Shown: positions 1 to 7,782, counted from the stretch's first letter. The stretch is DNA of 11,073 bases from Candidatus Firestoneibacteriota bacterium (GCA_013335425.1 JAAXVQ010000035.1:1-11073), one strand, 5' to 3'. The notes: generated by a model from the sequence alone, not told the origin. Program-made: numbers and translations.

Positions 1-1
1 T

Positions 2-1132
2 TTCACCCATCCGCAACATGCGCAGGATTTGGCCGACAAGCTGGAAATTGATCCGTCCGGGTTTTACCGGCTGCGCCACGGAGACAACGACGTGCGTTTT
101 GTGCCCACGGCCGAAGTTTCCAACATGTTCAAGCAGAACGGACGCGGCCGCCGGGTGCACACCCTCATTATTGCGCGTTCCCTGGAGAGCGTGCGGGAAA
201 TCAACCGGGCTCTGGCCTCGCGCGGCAATGTCGCCTCCGACGGCCGCCCGATCTTCGGGTTTTCCGTAAAGCACTTGTGCAAGCTCCTACGGGAAATCGA
301 TCCCGAGACGCTCGTGATCCCGGCGCATATCTGGACGCCTTGGTTTTCGGTGCTGGGAGAGCGTTCGGGGTTCGACTCCTTGGCCGAGTGTTTTGAGGAC
401 GAACTGAGTTTCATCAGCGGCGTGGAAACCGGGCTTTCTTCGGACCCGGAAATGAATTGGCGGCTGTCGCAACTGGATCCCTTTGCCATTATTTCCAACT
501 CCGATGCGCATTCGCCGGCCAAGGTTGGGCGCGAGTGCAACGCCTTTCGCGCGCCGTTGACCTGGGAGAGCCTGCGGGATATTCTGCGCAACCGCGATGG
601 CGAGCGTTTTCGTTTTACGGTCGAGTTTTTCCCGGAAGAAGGCAAATACCATTGGCCCGGGCACGCAGCCTGCGGTGTGGTGCTTTCGCCCGAGCGCTAT
701 CGGGAACTGCAAGGTCGTTGCCCCGTCTGTCATAAGCCCGTAACCGGGGGTGTGGCTTCGCGTGTGGAAATGCTGGCCGACCGTCCTTTGGGGTATCGGC
801 CGCCGCAGGCGGTGCCCAGCATCCACCTGGTGCCCTTGGATGAGGTTTTAGGCGAGGCGCTGGGCAAGAAACCGACCACCAAGCCCGTGCAGGCCTTGTG
901 GGACCGGCTGGTGGAACAGGCCGAAAGCGAGATGCACGTACTTTTATTTGCGCCCGAGGCGGCGTTGCGGGACTTGGCCGGGGACCGCGTGGCCGAAGCG
1001 GTGATGAAAATGCGCCGCGGCGAGGTCTCGGCGATCCCCGGTTACGACGGCGTTTACGGGCAAATAAAAATTTTCGGCGCGCCGGGGTCTATATCTCAGG
1101 TCACGGGTGTGCCGCAATTGCCGTTGTTGTAA
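2..1132 (+). CDS. Endonuclease Q family protein, 5'-truncated by the window edge
   Basis: This is the 3' part of a PHP-domain DNA repair endonuclease. The frame is open to the window edge and reads Phe-Thr-His-Pro from base 2, matching the GDFTHP metal motif near the N-terminus of the family, so the true start lies upstream and the TTG at 29 is probably internal. Further PHP motifs are PAHIWTPWF (320-346) and NSDAHSP (497-517). A zinc-finger-like segment follows, with His at 662, Cys at 671 and CPVC at 719-730, then a C-terminal PGYDGVYG motif. Characterised archaeal and Bacillus pumilus EndoQ enzymes nick DNA 5' of deoxyuracil, hypoxanthine and abasic sites; this activity is inferred here. 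The family often has two CxxC pairs in the finger, but the second Cys of the first pair appears to be Val here. The next gene starts 48 bp downstream and may be co-transcribed. Confidence 0.87.
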   Translation, partial: FTHPQHAQDLADKLEIDPSGFYRLRHGDNDVRFVPTAEVSNMFKQNGRGRRVHTLIIARSLESVREINRALASRGNVASDGRPIFGFSVKHLCKLLREIDPETLVIPAHIWTPWFSVLGERSGFDSLAECFEDELSFISGVETGLSSDPEMNWRLSQLDPFAIISNSDAHSPAKVGRECNAFRAPLTWESLRDILRNRDGERFRFTVEFFPEEGKYHWPGHAACGVVLSPERYRELQGRCPVCHKPVTGGVASRVEMLADRPLGYRPPQAVPSIHLVPLDEVLGEALGKKPTTKPVQALWDRLVEQAESEMHVLLFAPEAALRDLAGDRVAEAVMKMRRGEVSAIPGYDGVYGQIKIFGAPGSISQVTGVPQLPLL

Positions 1133-1180
1133 TTCCGGACGGTTCCAGCGTACGGCGGAATCATTTAAGGAGCTCGACCT

Positions 1181-3958
1181 ATGAATCGGCAACGGTTGTT
1201 TGTACCCGGGCTGCTGGCCCTGTGCCTGATCGGTTTTGCAGGAAATCGGGGAAGCGGCGCCAAGCCGGAAAGCGAGGGAACCATGTCCGCCACCATTGAA
1301 ACATATGCCCTGCCCAACGGTTTGACGGTTATTACCAAACCCGTGCCCAATGTGCCCGTGGTTTCGGTGTATGTTTGGTATCGTGTCGGGAGTCGCAACG
1401 AACCCGCGGGTAAGTCCGGCATGGCCCACTTTTTAGAGCATATGCTTTTCAAAGGTACGGTACGTTTTCCCAAAGGCGAAATTACGCGTCAGGTGGGAAG
1501 GACCGGCGGGGAGCAAAACGCCTTTACCAGCTACGACTACACCGCGTTTTATGAGACGCTCCCTGCGGAATATCTGGAGCTGGCGCTCGACATTGAATCC
1601 GACCGCATGAAAAACTCGCTCTTGGACCCCAAGGAGCTGGAAAGCGAACGCACCGTCATTTTGTCCGAGCTGGAAGGGAACCGCAATCACCCGCATACGC
1701 GTTTACGCGACCTGGTGAACGCCCAGACTTGGCTGGAGCACCCTTACCGCCGTCCGGTGATTGGTTGGCGCGGGGAAGTGGAACGCTTGAGCGTCGACGA
1801 TTTGCGCGCTTTCTACCGGCAATACTATTGCCCGGGCAACGCAACGCTGGTGGTGGTGGGGGATTTCAAACCTGCGGATTTACGAGCATCCATTGAACGT
1901 TGGTTCGGCGGCATACCCGGCAACGGGGAATTCAAAGCCGCGGTTTTGGCTGCGGAAACTCAGCAAGGGGAACGGCATGTGGTGCTTAAGGATTTCGGGC
2001 AAACGCCTCTGGTGCGTCTGCAGATTCATATCCCTGAAGCCGGGCGTGCGGAGCAGTACCCGCTTTCGGTTTTAAGCGAAGTGCTCGCCGACGGCAAGAC
2101 TGCGCGCTTGTACAAGGCGCTGGTGGATACGGGGCTGGCTGCCGAAGTTTCGGGTTCGACGCTGGAAATGATCGACCCGGGCGTTTGGACGTTCAACGTG
2201 ACCTGCCAACCCGGCGTGGACCCGGCCAAGGTGGAAGCGGCAATGAAAAAGGAATTTAAACGCATCACGGCCGAACCGTTGACCCCGAGGGAATTTCAAC
2301 AAGCCGTCAACCAGACCAAAGCACAATTACTTTACGCCCAGGACAGCATCAGCGACCAAGCCATGCTCATGGGCTATTACCAGACCGTAGCTCGGGATTG
2401 GCGTTTGGCGGAGCAGTACCCGGCCCGTGTGGCGGCCGTGACGCCGGCCGAGATCCAGGCGGCGGCCGTGAAGTTTTTATCTCAGGACAGGATGACCTTT
2501 GGGTATTTTATTCCCCAACCGGGCAGTCCGCACCACGGGGCACCGGAAACGCCGGGAGGCGATGAGCGTTTGTCGCTGCTGCCCCCTACCCCGCGCCAGG
2601 CTTGGGCCCAAGCGCTGCCGGCCTTACCCGCAGGCGCGGGCGCGGAGGCGCCGGGAAATTCCGCCGCTTGCCGGCGTCTGGTTTTACCCAACGGTCTGGT
2701 GCTCTTGATCCAGCCCAATCACAGCAACCCCACGGTCAGTTTGTCGGGACTGGTGCGAGCCGGCATTGTGTCCGAACCCGCGGACTTAAACGGTTTGGCC
2801 ACCCTGCATGCCCAGTTGCTCGACCGCGGCACGCGGCAGCACACCGCCGCTCAATTGTCCGATGAGCTGGAGTTTCAGGCCGTGCATCTCAACTACCGCG
2901 CGGGGTATGAAGAACTGACGTTTGATGGCGAAGCGCTTACGGAAAACCTGGAACTGTTGCTCTCGGCCGTGGCAGAAACCCTGCAGGAACCGATTTTTCC
3001 GACAGGCGAGTTGGAAAAAGCCCGCAAGGAAATTTTGACGTCCAGCCGTTTAGCCCAAGACAGTTCCCAGAGCCAGGCTTGGCTGGGGTTTTATCAGGCG
3101 GCGTACCCGGCCGGACATCCCTTGACCCACAGTTTGGTCACGGCTGAACCCAGTTTGAAAAAAATTCAACGGAAGGACCTGACGGCCTATCATCGGCGCT
3201 GGATTCGTCCGGACACCACGCTGCTTTCCCTGGCCGGTGACGTGGATGTCGCCCGGGTTACGGCGTTGGTGGAAAAATTGTTCGGCGGCTGGAGCGCCAC
3301 GGGGGTTAAGCCGGACAACAGCTATCCGCCCATGGCGCCGATAAAAAATGCCGAGTTCCGGCTGGTGGAAATTTCGGGCAAGCATGAAAGCATCACCCTG
3401 CTGGGGCATGAAGGCATCGGGCGCAAGGACCCCGAATATTATGACGCGTTTTTAACCAACCATGTGCTGGGCGGCGGCGGGCTGACCAGCCGGCTCATGC
3501 GTACGGTCCGCGACCGCGACGGCCTGACTTATTCCATCTACACCCAATTTCGCGCCTCCACCGGCATTCGCCCCTGGGTTTTGCAGTTTCAATCCGACCC
3601 AGCCAAGGTCAAACGGGCAATTGAAACCAGTTTGCAGGAAATCCGTCAATTGCAGTCCGGTGATTTGACGGAACAGGAAGTGGACGACAGCCGTGAGGAA
3701 TTGGTGGGTAGCTTGTTGCTGACGCTGGAAACCAGCCAGGGCATAGCCCATTTAAACCGCGAGATCGAATACCAGCAACTCGGCGGCGATTATCTACAGC
3801 GTTATCCCGCGGCGATCCGCGGCGTAACGCGTGCGCGCGTATTGGCTGCGTCTCAAAAATGGCTGCACCCCGACCGCACCCTGGCGGTGAGCGTGGGGCC
3901 GCCGGGAGGCAAGGGGAAGCCTCAATCCGGCGCCGGCAAGACGCCTGAACAACCTTGA
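1181..3958 (+). CDS. Exported M16 family zinc metallopeptidase, two-domain (active N half, inactive C half)
   Basis: This 925-residue insulinase-type (M16) peptidase has two tandem M16 units. Residues 1-22 look like a signal peptide (NRQR, then a hydrophobic run), so it should act in the periplasm or at the cell surface on peptides. The first unit has the zinc site HFLEH (H83, E86, H87) and the third ligand E163, which fits the HxxEH-x(74-76)-E rule. In the second unit (from about residue 480) the aligned segment is GLATLHAQLLDRGT, with all ligands lost. This half keeps a glycine-rich LTSRLM...GLTY segment near residues 763-785, resembling the R/Y substrate motif of partner subunits. The gene therefore looks like a fused version of the two-subunit M16B peptidases. 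AAGGAG about 7 bases upstream supports the start; an internal ATG at 1283 would remove the signal peptide and is less likely. The C-terminal tail is Gly/Lys/Pro-rich. Confidence 0.93.
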   Translation: MNRQRLFVPGLLALCLIGFAGNRGSGAKPESEGTMSATIETYALPNGLTVITKPVPNVPVVSVYVWYRVGSRNEPAGKSGMAHFLEHMLFKGTVRFPKGEITRQVGRTGGEQNAFTSYDYTAFYETLPAEYLELALDIESDRMKNSLLDPKELESERTVILSELEGNRNHPHTRLRDLVNAQTWLEHPYRRPVIGWRGEVERLSVDDLRAFYRQYYCPGNATLVVVGDFKPADLRASIERWFGGIPGNGEFKAAVLAAETQQGERHVVLKDFGQTPLVRLQIHIPEAGRAEQYPLSVLSEVLADGKTARLYKALVDTGLAAEVSGSTLEMIDPGVWTFNVTCQPGVDPAKVEAAMKKEFKRITAEPLTPREFQQAVNQTKAQLLYAQDSISDQAMLMGYYQTVARDWRLAEQYPARVAAVTPAEIQAAAVKFLSQDRMTFGYFIPQPGSPHHGAPETPGGDERLSLLPPTPRQAWAQALPALPAGAGAEAPGNSAACRRLVLPNGLVLLIQPNHSNPTVSLSGLVRAGIVSEPADLNGLATLHAQLLDRGTRQHTAAQLSDELEFQAVHLNYRAGYEELTFDGEALTENLELLLSAVAETLQEPIFPTGELEKARKEILTSSRLAQDSSQSQAWLGFYQAAYPAGHPLTHSLVTAEPSLKKIQRKDLTAYHRRWIRPDTTLLSLAGDVDVARVTALVEKLFGGWSATGVKPDNSYPPMAPIKNAEFRLVEISGKHESITLLGHEGIGRKDPEYYDAFLTNHVLGGGGLTSRLMRTVRDRDGLTYSIYTQFRASTGIRPWVLQFQSDPAKVKRAIETSLQEIRQLQSGDLTEQEVDDSREELVGSLLLTLETSQGIAHLNREIEYQQLGGDYLQRYPAAIRGVTRARVLAASQKWLHPDRTLAVSVGPPGGKGKPQSGAGKTPEQP

Positions 3959-4041
3959 CGGGTCGCCTCAGGATGGTTTAAGCTGCAACAACCGAGAAAA
4001 AGTCCGGTGATGCCGGATTAATCAAGCGACGAGGTGTGTAT

Positions 4042-4200
4042 ATGGAAAAATATGTATGTGCCATTTGCGGGTATGTTTATGATCCGGCCAAAGGGGATCC
4101 GGAAAACGGGATCGCGGCCGGCACATCTTTTGCCGCTTTGCCGGATTCTTGGGTTTGCCCGGAATGCGGCGCGGATAAGTCCAATTTTGAAAAAGCCTAA
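4042..4200 (+). CDS. Rubredoxin
   Basis: This 52-residue gene encodes a rubredoxin, a small cytoplasmic one-electron carrier with a single iron bound by four cysteines. The ligands are C6-x2-C9 and C39-x2-C42. The surrounding residues ([27 protein letters not shown]-x2-F near the end) are family hallmarks and the length is normal. The Pro usual in the GIxPGT turn is Ala here (GIAAGT). GAGGTG ends five bases before the ATG and is a plausible ribosome binding site. The gene stands alone between the M16 peptidase and the fatty-acid-kinase-like gene. No rubrerythrin, desulfoferrodoxin or rubredoxin reductase is visible to show the electron partner. In other bacteria such proteins often serve oxygen or peroxide reduction in anaerobes; that role is inference here. 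Confidence 0.96.
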   Translation: MEKYVCAICGYVYDPAKGDPENGIAAGTSFAALPDSWVCPECGADKSNFEKA

Positions 4201-4272
4201 GTTCGACGGCTAGTATTTTTTGCCGGGAGAAATCTGCGCTTTTTAAGCCAAAGGCGGTTTAAGCCGGAGAGG

Positions 4273-5229
4273 ATGGGATTTTTGGAACGTCTGCGCGGTA
4301 CTCGTTTCAGACGGGCCTTGTTGGCCGGGATTGAATGGTTTTCACATCATCGGAAATATGTGGACAGCATCAATGTGTTTCCCGTGGCGGACGGAGATAC
4401 GGGAAAAAACATGCAGCACGCTTTTCAAGCTGCGGGAAAAGCCATGACCGCCGTTCGGGGCAATAACGCTTCGGAGATGGCCTGGGCGGCAGCCCGAGGC
4501 GCATTGCTGGGCGGGCGGGGTTGTTCCGGCATGATTCTTTCCGGATTTTTTTCCGGATTTGCCGAAGGTGTGGGTGAGCGGCACACGCTTACCTCTGCGG
4601 ATCTGGTACGTGCCCTCCAGGTCGGCAGCGCCCGGGCCCGGGAACGGGTGGAGCATCCGCGTGAAGGTACGATTCTTTCGGTGGGTGAAGCCGCGGCCGA
4701 AAAGGCCGCCGAGAGCGCCAAGCATAATCCCGATGTATTTGCAGTGCTGCATTCCGCCTGGGAAGGCGCGGTTCAAGCGTTGGGTCGCACGAGCCGGCAA
4801 TTGGCCGTTCTTCAGCAGCACCAAGTCGTGGATGCGGGCGGACAGGGATTGGTTTTTTTTCTGGAAGGCTTGGTGCGTTACAGCCGGCGTGAACCTTTGG
4901 ATGCCGCTGCCGCCGATGCCGTGCGTACGCCCGCACCCGCGGTTCGCCGGGCGGCGCCCGTGCTCACGGCCTACAAATTTTGCACCGAATGGTTGCTGGA
5001 GGCCAGGCCCGAAACCACGCTCAAGTCCCTGCGCGCGGCGCTATCGTCTTTGGGTGAGCACCTTATGGTGGCTGCGGCCCCCGAACATACCTTTAAAATC
5101 CACATTCATGTCCAGGACCCGGAATATGTCATGCGGTCGTTAAGCGCCTGGGGCAGCATCACCTGGCATAAAGTCGACAACATGGCCGAACAGCACCGGC
5201 ACACCTTCGGCGCCTTGGAGCATCCGTGA
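4273..5229 (+). CDS. DAK2-domain kinase, FakA-like, lacking the C-terminal domain
   Basis: This 318-residue protein matches the first two domains of fatty acid kinase FakA (YloV family), which phosphorylates fatty acids held by FakB. The DAK2 kinase domain (about 1-205) has NVFPVADGDTGKNM, with D40 and D42 expected to bind Mg-nucleotide. It also has GGRGCSGMILS (80-90), EGTILSV and VVDAGGQGL. The middle domain (about 230-312) has YKFCTEWLLE with C237, HIHVQDP with H277 and H279, and KVDNMAEQH. C237, H277 and H279 correspond to the Cys/His/His that I recall as a zinc site in Staphylococcus aureus FakA. The protein then stops, whereas FakA is usually about 550 residues with a third domain. The usual GARGNSG reads GGRGCSG. 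GGAG lies only three bases before the ATG, so a TTG at 4282 is an alternative start. The stop overlaps the next start (GTGA), pointing to translational coupling with DegV/FakB. Confidence 0.85.
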   Translation: MGFLERLRGTRFRRALLAGIEWFSHHRKYVDSINVFPVADGDTGKNMQHAFQAAGKAMTAVRGNNASEMAWAAARGALLGGRGCSGMILSGFFSGFAEGVGERHTLTSADLVRALQVGSARARERVEHPREGTILSVGEAAAEKAAESAKHNPDVFAVLHSAWEGAVQALGRTSRQLAVLQQHQVVDAGGQGLVFFLEGLVRYSRREPLDAAAADAVRTPAPAVRRAAPVLTAYKFCTEWLLEARPETTLKSLRAALSSLGEHLMVAAAPEHTFKIHIHVQDPEYVMRSLSAWGSITWHKVDNMAEQHRHTFGALEHP

Positions 5230-6086
5230 ACCCGGAACGCATCGCGCTGATAACCGACAGCACTTGTGACTTGCCCCTGTCGCTGTTGGCGGAGAAGGAA
5301 ATTACCATGGTTCCCTTATCGGTTTCCTGGGAGGATGCGGAATTTCTGGACAACGTGGAGTTGTCGACAGATCAATTTTACGCGCGTTTGGCGGCAGCGG
5401 AGGATTTGCCCACCACCTCTGCGCCGCCGGTGGGGTTGTTTTTAGAGGCCTTTGAGAAGTTGCGGTCTCAGGGGTTCACGCATGTGTTGGGTCTGTTTTT
5501 AACCCGGAAATTTTCCGGTACGGTTCAAAGCGCCCAGACTGCCGCCAAGATGATTTCTGGTTTGACCTTGGAAATGCTGGATTCGCGTTCCGCCTCCTGG
5601 GGGCAGGGGTTGTTGGTCCTGCATGCGCACCAGTTAATCCAGTCGGGTTTGCCGTTCGACGAAATCACGGCGCAGGTGCAGGTGCGTTGTCGAGCGTCCT
5701 TGGTGGCGTTTTCTTTGGGGAAACTGGACGCTCTGCAGCGCGGCGGACGTATCGGCAAAGCATCGGCTTTTTTGGGAAACGCTTTCGGTATCCGTCCGAT
5801 TCTGGCGTTGCCCGGCGATACCGGCGAGATCGAAGTGGCGGGAAAAGTCCGTTCTTCCCAGGCGACGATTCAGGCTTTGCTGCTGCAAGCACAGAAACAT
5901 GTCGGCCTGCAAGGCTTGGTGCAGGGCGTGACGGTTCTGCACGGGGCTCGGCCGGATATGGCCGCCACCTTGCTTGCTGCTTTCCAAAACAGCGGAGATA
6001 ATTGGAAAAATTTGTCGATCGGGCGCATCGGCGCCGTGATCGGCACCCATGTGGGTCCGGACGTTTGGGGGATTGCGCTATGTTGA
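5226..6086 (+). CDS. degV: DegV/FakB family fatty-acid-binding protein
   Basis: This is a complete 286-residue DegV-fold protein. Members (FakB) bind a fatty acid in a buried tunnel and present its carboxylate to FakA for phosphorylation, feeding acyl-phosphate into phospholipid synthesis. Visible family motifs are ALITDSTCDLP (7-17), PTTSAPP (62-68), the lipid-contacting FSGTVQSA (96-103, S97), LDAL-x-RGGRIGK (168-178) and a C-terminal GTHVGPDVWGI, whose H275 aligns with the FakB phosphate-contacting His. The start is GTG, sharing four bases (GTGA) with the stop of the DAK2 kinase gene, so the two proteins are probably made in a coupled ratio and form the kinase and substrate carrier of one system. 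The chain length of the bound fatty acid cannot be read from the sequence. Confidence 0.92.
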   Translation: MNPERIALITDSTCDLPLSLLAEKEITMVPLSVSWEDAEFLDNVELSTDQFYARLAAAEDLPTTSAPPVGLFLEAFEKLRSQGFTHVLGLFLTRKFSGTVQSAQTAAKMISGLTLEMLDSRSASWGQGLLVLHAHQLIQSGLPFDEITAQVQVRCRASLVAFSLGKLDALQRGGRIGKASAFLGNAFGIRPILALPGDTGEIEVAGKVRSSQATIQALLLQAQKHVGLQGLVQGVTVLHGARPDMAATLLAAFQNSGDNWKNLSIGRIGAVIGTHVGPDVWGIALC

Positions 6087-6128
6087 AAAATCGGGCGTTT
6101 GTCCCGTTTTTAAGCCTCGCCTTTGCTG

Positions 6129-6182
6129 AAAAACAATACCGTTCCCTAGGAGGCGGCCGCCGGGTCCGGGAAACTGTTTTTT
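6129..6182 (+). terminator. Probable Rho-independent terminator after the kinase/DegV pair
   Basis: AAAAACA (6129-6135) and GTTCCC (6141-6146) can pair with GGGAAAC and TGTTTTT (6168-6181), with a bulge of five bases on the left arm. The loop holds the self-complementary GGCGGCCGCC. The right arm runs into six T's (6177-6182). The position, 43 bases after the degV stop and before a TATAAT box, fits the end of a transcription unit. The bulge makes the stem imperfect, so this is a probable call only. Confidence 0.55.
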
Positions 6183-6200
6183 AACAATGTTTGGGTAAAG

Positions 6201-6228
6201 TTTATGCTTCTTTTTCCGAAAGTATAAT
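6201..6228 (+). promoter_or_regulatory. Putative sigma-70 promoter for the response regulator
   Basis: A perfect TATAAT lies at 6223-6228, 41 bases before the GTG start and just after the probable terminator. The best -35 candidate is TTTATG at 6201-6206 with a 16-base spacer, a weak match, so the -10 box carries the call. Transcription would begin near 6235. A small stem-loop (ATTCC 6237-6241, GGAAT 6248-6252) would then sit at the extreme 5' end of the message. Confidence 0.45.
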
Positions 6229-6269
6229 CAGACAAGATTCCTAACCTGGAATGTGCGCGGGAGGCCGTT

Positions 6270-6653
6270 GTGCCGAAAACCATCCTGGTGGTTGATGACG
6301 AGGTGGAAATCTTAAGCCTGGTGCAGAGAATTCTCTCGGGCAACGATTACCGTATCCTCACGGCCAAAAACGCGGAAGAAGTATTTGCGACGCTGGACAA
6401 GGAACTTGTGGATCTCATCCTGCTCGATGTCATGATGCCGGCCATGGACGGTTTTGAGGTTTGCCGTCTTTTAAAAGCCAATAGTCGTACACAGCCTATT
6501 CCCGTGGTCATGCTCACCGTGCTGGCCACCAACAGCGATATCCGCAAAGCGCTCGATTTGGGCGCCGTGGCTTACTTGATCAAACCGTTTGATCCGGACG
6601 TTTTGGACAAAGAAATTAAGAACCTGCTGCGTTCCGTGGAAAAATCCCGCTAG
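6270..6653 (+). CDS. Single-domain response regulator (receiver only)
   Basis: This 127-residue protein is a stand-alone CheY-like receiver domain with no output domain. It carries the acidic pair D9/D10 (VVDDE), the phospho-acceptor D53 in LLDVMMPAMDG, the switch T83 (MLT) and the conserved K105 in LIKPFDP. It should therefore be phosphorylated by a histidine kinase and act through protein-protein contact. No kinase, chemotaxis or flagellar gene is visible nearby, so the partner is unknown. The start is GTG, supported by GGGAGG five bases upstream. An apparent own promoter and an upstream terminator suggest independent expression. The 3' end overlaps a GCCCC-TTT-GGGGC hairpin (6653-6665) without a T run. 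Its partner could equally be a polar-localisation, stress or phosphorelay protein; the sequence does not decide. Confidence 0.93.
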   Translation: MPKTILVVDDEVEILSLVQRILSGNDYRILTAKNAEEVFATLDKELVDLILLDVMMPAMDGFEVCRLLKANSRTQPIPVVMLTVLATNSDIRKALDLGAVAYLIKPFDPDVLDKEIKNLLRSVEKSR

Positions 6654-6763
6654 CCCCTTTGGGGCGGAATCTGCCTGAAGCTTGAACATCCTCCCTTTAA
6701 AGCGCGTCTGTTTACCTGCATTTCAGCGCCCTAGAAATCAGCAGCCCCGGTTTAGTTGAATTC

Positions 6764-6805
6764 TTGAAAAAGACGGGCGAAATTTTTATGAAATCCCGGT
6801 ATAAT
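6764..6805 (+). promoter_or_regulatory. Putative promoter region upstream of the lipoprotein gene
   Basis: Two overlapping possibilities are visible. TTGAAA (6764-6769) is spaced 17 bases from TATGAA (6787-6792), giving a fair sigma-70 pair. Separately, a perfect TATAAT lies at 6800-6805 but has no convincing -35 at a normal distance. Both lie just upstream of the lipoprotein start at 6838. The rest of the 184-base gap (6654-6837) holds only the short GCCCC-TTT-GGGGC hairpin and nothing else I recognise. Confidence 0.4.
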
Positions 6806-6837
6806 AAATGACTGATACGGCTGGAAGGGAGTTTGGC

Positions 6838-7782
6838 ATGCGTCGGTATGCAGCCGCACTGGCGGCGGGGTGGCTGGTTCTGGGAGGGTGCGGGCGGGTT
6901 GATCTGCCGCCGCGCCTGTTGCAATATGAATTTCAGGATCAAGGCCCTTACCGGGTCGTTTGCGCCTACAATTCGGAAAAGCGGTTGGTTAAGAAGCATG
7001 CCGGCAGGGTTTTCGCCGAGACGCATGAAGGCACGCATGTGGAAACCACCTACCGCGTTGAGGCCGAACGGGAACCCGGCGGCGGTTGGGTGGTCGCCTA
7101 TACCCTGCTGCGCCTCCGGCTGCATGACGAGGATGGGCGTTTTAAGTTGGAAATCGGTCCCGAAGGCGGAGAAGTGTTTTGGTACCAGGATACCCAGTCC
7201 CTGGAGGATTACCTGGGTCCCGAAATTTTTCAAACCTATCGACGCCAGGTGCGCCTGCCTCTCGCCCGCGTGCATGTTCATGCCGACGGCGGGCAAGTCC
7301 CCAACGGCTTGGAGTTTAATTTTTCCCTGTTGCACACGCTGGGCAAGAACCGCGTGTACGGAGATTTTTTAGCGCGCGGGATCAAGGTCCCGCCTGTATT
7401 GATGATGGTTTTTAAGCAAGCCTCCGTGCGCGCCGGAGACACTTGGGATTACGCCGGCAATTCAGGCAATGCGGCCACGCATTTCAGTTTGACGGCGCTT
7501 TCCACTCGTTCGGCGCAAGTGGCTTGCGTCAGTGATTTCAGCTTGGGTGACGAAGAACTTACCACCGTGCGGAAGGCCCTGCAGTTGGAGGCGGCTTCAG
7601 GTTTGGTGTTGAAGGAAAGCCGCATGCGGGTGACCGGCAGCGTGGAGTTTTTGCTCCCGGCGGGCCGTCCTGAAAAAGGCAAAATGCATTTTGAGAAATT
7701 TTATGCCATGTCCCTGCCGGCGGAAACATGGCAATTGCAGGAAACCGAAGATTTTAAATTTTCACTGACGGTTTCACCGTAA
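6838..7782 (+). CDS. Putative lipoprotein of unknown function
   Basis: This 314-residue protein starts with MRR, a hydrophobic stretch and a lipobox LGGC with the acylated Cys at position 18, so it should be a membrane-anchored lipoprotein facing the periplasm or cell surface. The ATG at 6838 is preferred over an in-frame ATG at 6808 because GGAAGGGAG ends six bases before it and it gives a proper signal peptide; the earlier ATG is right against the TATAAT box. The mature part lacks membrane segments and has many alternating hydrophobic strands, suggesting a beta-rich globular domain. I recognise no catalytic motif or named family. It lies between the response regulator and the TreT-like enzyme. 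A repeated amphipathic pattern could mean a beta-sandwich or a LolA/LolB-type fold, but that is speculation. Confidence 0.82.
   Translation: MRRYAAALAAGWLVLGGCGRVDLPPRLLQYEFQDQGPYRVVCAYNSEKRLVKKHAGRVFAETHEGTHVETTYRVEAEREPGGGWVVAYTLLRLRLHDEDGRFKLEIGPEGGEVFWYQDTQSLEDYLGPEIFQTYRRQVRLPLARVHVHADGGQVPNGLEFNFSLLHTLGKNRVYGDFLARGIKVPPVLMMVFKQASVRAGDTWDYAGNSGNAATHFSLTALSTRSAQVACVSDFSLGDEELTTVRKALQLEAASGLVLKESRMRVTGSVEFLLPAGRPEKGKMHFEKFYAMSLPAETWQLQETEDFKFSLTVSP

Noticed and set aside
64..826. Long reading frames on the minus strand opposite the endonuclease gene
   Set aside because: They are opposite a gene with clear family motifs, encode Arg/Ser/Pro-rich sequence without recognisable domains, and are expected by chance in GC-rich coding DNA.
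4001..4019. Hairpin AGTCCGG-TGATG-CCGGATT between the M16 and rubredoxin genes
   Set aside because: It has a seven-pair stem including one G-T pair but no T run after it, so I do not call it a terminator.
6080..6184. A 34-codon reading frame overlapping the end of degV by seven bases
   Set aside because: It has no clear ribosome site, its composition is not protein-like, and it runs through the probable terminator.
6653..6665. GCCCC-TTT-GGGGC hairpin at the stop codon of the response regulator
   Set aside because: The stem is only five pairs and is followed by GGAATC rather than T's; it could weakly affect the message end, but a terminator call is not supported.
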